A stretch of 64,000 nucleotides of DNA from NCBI GenBank assembly GCA_016184105.1, contig JACPDI010000022.1, positions 1 through 64,000 on the forward strand. Direction: 5' to 3'. Numbering within the stretch: position 1 is the stretch's first letter; each line of letters starts with the position of its first letter. Below are positions 62,432 to 64,000 of the stretch, piece after piece. The notes beneath the pieces were generated by a model. That model did no database searches. It was not told the origin of the DNA and saw nothing but the letters and a program-made list of their open reading frames with translations. Made by a program: the position numbers and the translations under genes. Source of the stretch: Acidobacteriota bacterium. Its GTDB lineage: Bacteria > Acidobacteriota > Vicinamibacteria > Vicinamibacterales > 2-12-FULL-66-21.

Positions 62432-63301
62432 ATGCAAGCGACCCTGCAAGCCAAGGACTTCAAGAGCGACCTCAAGCCGATCTGGTGCCCCGGGTGCGGC
62501 GACTTCGGCGTGCTGTCCGCCATCCAGCGCGCCCTGGCGGCGATCGGGCGGCCGCCGCACGAGATCGCCTTCGTGTCCGGCATCGGCTGTTCGAGCCGCA
62601 TTCCCGGCTACACCACGGCGTACGGCTTCAACACCATCCACGGCCGGCCGCTCCCGATCGCGCAGGGGATCAAGCTGGCGAAGCCGGAGCTGCTCGTCCT
62701 TGCGGCCGGTGGCGACGGCGACGGGTTCTCGATCGGCGGCGGCCACGTCGCCCACGTCGTGCGCCGCAACATCGACATCACGTACATCGTGATGGACAAC
62801 CAGATCTACGGGCTCACCAAGGGGCAGCTCTCGCCCACCTCGCCGCGCGGATTGAAGTCGGTGACCTCGCCGTACGGATCGCTCGAGGGGCCGATCAACC
62901 CGCTGCTCTCGGTGCTCGCGTACGGCGCGGGCTACGTCGCGCAGGGGACGCCCGCCGACATGGCGGCGCTCGCCAAGCTGATCGAGGACGGCATCAGGTA
63001 TCCGGGATTCGCGTTCATCAACGTGCAGTCCCCCTGCATCACCTACGGCAGCGTCGACGCGCAGCTGAAGCAGCAGAAGGCCGCGATGCAGGACCTGAGG
63101 GCGCTCGGGCACGACTCGTCGAACAAGCTGGGCGCGTACGCGCTCGCCGAAGAGTACGGCACCAAGCTGTATACCGGCGTGTTCTACCGCAAGCCGGTCG
63201 CCGAGCCGACGATGGAGGGCCTGGCCGCCGAACGGCACGCCATGCTCCGGGAGAAGGCGCTCCCCAAGAGCGACATCCTCAAGCTGTTCGCCCCGGCGTA
63301 A
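62432..63301 (+). CDS. korB: 2-oxoacid:ferredoxin oxidoreductase beta subunit
   Basis: 289 residues from ATG 62432, with GGAG six bases upstream; a GTG at 62420 is also in frame. WCPGCGDFGVL, SGIGCSSRIPGY and the TPP site GGDGDGFSIGGGH with MDNQIYGLTKGQ are intact. It carries thiamine diphosphate and a [4Fe-4S] cluster. The pair is an oxygen-tolerant-looking two-subunit type, unlike the single-chain NifJ also encoded here. Confidence 0.93.
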   Translation: MQATLQAKDFKSDLKPIWCPGCGDFGVLSAIQRALAAIGRPPHEIAFVSGIGCSSRIPGYTTAYGFNTIHGRPLPIAQGIKLAKPELLVLAAGGDGDGFSIGGGHVAHVVRRNIDITYIVMDNQIYGLTKGQLSPTSPRGLKSVTSPYGSLEGPINPLLSVLAYGAGYVAQGTPADMAALAKLIEDGIRYPGFAFINVQSPCITYGSVDAQLKQQKAAMQDLRALGHDSSNKLGAYALAEEYGTKLYTGVFYRKPVAEPTMEGLAAERHAMLREKALPKSDILKLFAPA

Positions 63302-63380
63302 CCGGCGGCGCCCGTGTGGCCTCGCCCGCCGCTGAATCCTTTTGGGTCCCGGCGGACTCTATCGCGATGGAGGTCACACT

Positions 63381-63587
63381 ATGGGCGTTTTCTTCTCTCG
63401 GAACGAGCATTCGCTCGACCGGATGATTCGCGTGATTATCGGCACCGCGCTGCTCTCGCTCGCGTTCGTGGGGCCCCGGACGCCGTTCGGGTACCTGGGA
63501 ATCATTCCCCTCGCCACGGGCCTCACCGGCAACTGTCCGCTGTACTCCCTGTTCGGCTTCTCGACCTGTCCGACGAAGGTGCGTTGA
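63381..63587 (+). CDS. Small DUF2892 (YgaP-like) inner-membrane protein
   Basis: 68 residues from ATG 63381, with GGAGG upstream. Two short membrane segments surround a GYLGIIPLATGLTGNCPLY motif with the conserved Cys, and FSTCP lies near the end, as in DUF2892 proteins, some of which are fused to rhodanese domains. The role is probably in sulfur or redox handling. The next gene starts inside its stop codon. Confidence 0.8.
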   Translation: MGVFFSRNEHSLDRMIRVIIGTALLSLAFVGPRTPFGYLGIIPLATGLTGNCPLYSLFGFSTCPTKVR

Positions 63588-64000
63588 GCGATCCCGCGGA
63601 TGCCGGCCTGCTCGTGCGAGCCAGCCGAGGCGATCACGCCGCCTTCGAGGAACTGGTGCGCCGCCACGAGGCGGCCGTCTACCGCTTTGCCCTGGCGATC
63701 GCCCGCAGCCAGGCCGACGCCGAAGATGCGATGCAGGAGGCGTTCGTTGCCGCGTACCAGCACGCCTCCACGTACCGCGCCGAGGCGTCCGTGCGCACCT
63801 GGCTGCTGACGATGGCGCGCAATGCCGTCTGGCGCCAGCGGCGGCGCCTGGCCTGCGACGTGGTCGACGAGGCGCTCGACGATGTCGACGAGTGGCGGAT
63901 CGCCGAGGCGGCGGGGTGGGGACAGATCAGCCCCGAGCAGGCGGCGATTTCGGCGGCGGAACGCGAGCGCCTCCATGCGGCGTTGAATGCGCTGCCCACG
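63584..64000 (+). CDS. ECF sigma factor, cut by the window edge
   Basis: From TTG 63584, overlapping the previous stop as TTGA and preceded by GAAGGTG, 139 codons are open to the edge. DAGLLVRASRGDHAAFEELV and HEAAVYRFALAIARSQADAE, then DAMQEAFVAAYQH, are region 2 of an ECF sigma factor; TWLLTMARNAVWRQRRR follows. The region 4 start (ERLHAALNALPT) is at the edge. Coupling to the DUF2892 gene suggests the two are made together. Confidence 0.82.
   Translation, partial: MSDPADAGLLVRASRGDHAAFEELVRRHEAAVYRFALAIARSQADAEDAMQEAFVAAYQHASTYRAEASVRTWLLTMARNAVWRQRRRLACDVVDEALDDVDEWRIAEAAGWGQISPEQAAISAAERERLHAALNALPT

Overview
The window is 64 kb of very GC-rich bacterial chromosome, probably from an acidobacterium of the Vicinamibacteria type. 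That assignment is an inference from gene content: DNA-binding proteins joined to repeat domains, many multihaem cytochromes, a plant/cyanobacterial-type IspH, MacB-like permeases and a TonB-receptor-type N-terminus. I saw no rRNA, tRNA, CRISPR array, prophage or transposase gene. The left edge cuts selB and the right edge cuts an ECF sigma-factor gene.

Layout. 1-16.9 kb is mostly housekeeping: selB (edge), a one-component HTH protein, rnr, glycerate kinase, ftsX-ftsE, gatB, pckA, two response regulators (HD-GYP and sigma-54 activator types), a SpoIID protein, a sigma/anti-sigma pair and ispH. 17-27 kb is an efflux block: Spy-like protein, TolC, RND adaptor, RND pump, then a MacAB-like set whose adaptor and ATPase are visibly damaged. 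27-37 kb holds folK, a ferritin-like protein, a broken dksA/traR gene, the ybbP-ybbA-tesA group, a phosphoesterase, an L,D-transpeptidase remnant, an M23 peptidase, a permease, an aminotransferase and OsmC. 37-48 kb is respiratory: a NapC-like six-haem cytochrome, a membrane cytochrome b, an 11-haem cytochrome, a radical SAM protein with unusual cysteine spacing, a quinol-type NO reductase and a hybrid histidine kinase. 48-63 kb is anaerobic carbon and hydrogen metabolism: a single-chain pyruvate:ferredoxin oxidoreductase, a complete hypFCDE-x-y-AB maturation operon and a two-gene 2-oxoacid:ferredoxin oxidoreductase.

Most interesting biology. Between hypE and hypA lie a stand-alone formyltransferase and a crotonase-fold protein. 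These are the two domains that in HypX (HoxX) are fused and make the CO ligand of [NiFe]-hydrogenase. This looks like a split HypX built into a full hyp operon. The hyp operon and the pyruvate oxidoreductase gene each have a near-consensus sigma-54 promoter (GG-N10-GC), and the window encodes a sigma-54 activator. The hydrogenase itself lies outside the window.

Sequence integrity. Several genes carry deletions or frame shifts that remove conserved motifs: gatB at both ends, the MacA-like adaptor twice, its ATPase partner, dksA/traR, the phosphoesterase/L,D-transpeptidase junction and the transpeptidase core. Because gatB is normally essential where GatCAB makes Gln-tRNA or Asn-tRNA, assembly or consensus errors are at least as likely as true decay. 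Separately, intergenic spaces carry degenerate 7-bp tandem repeats and long hairpins, which look like a genome-wide repeat habit.
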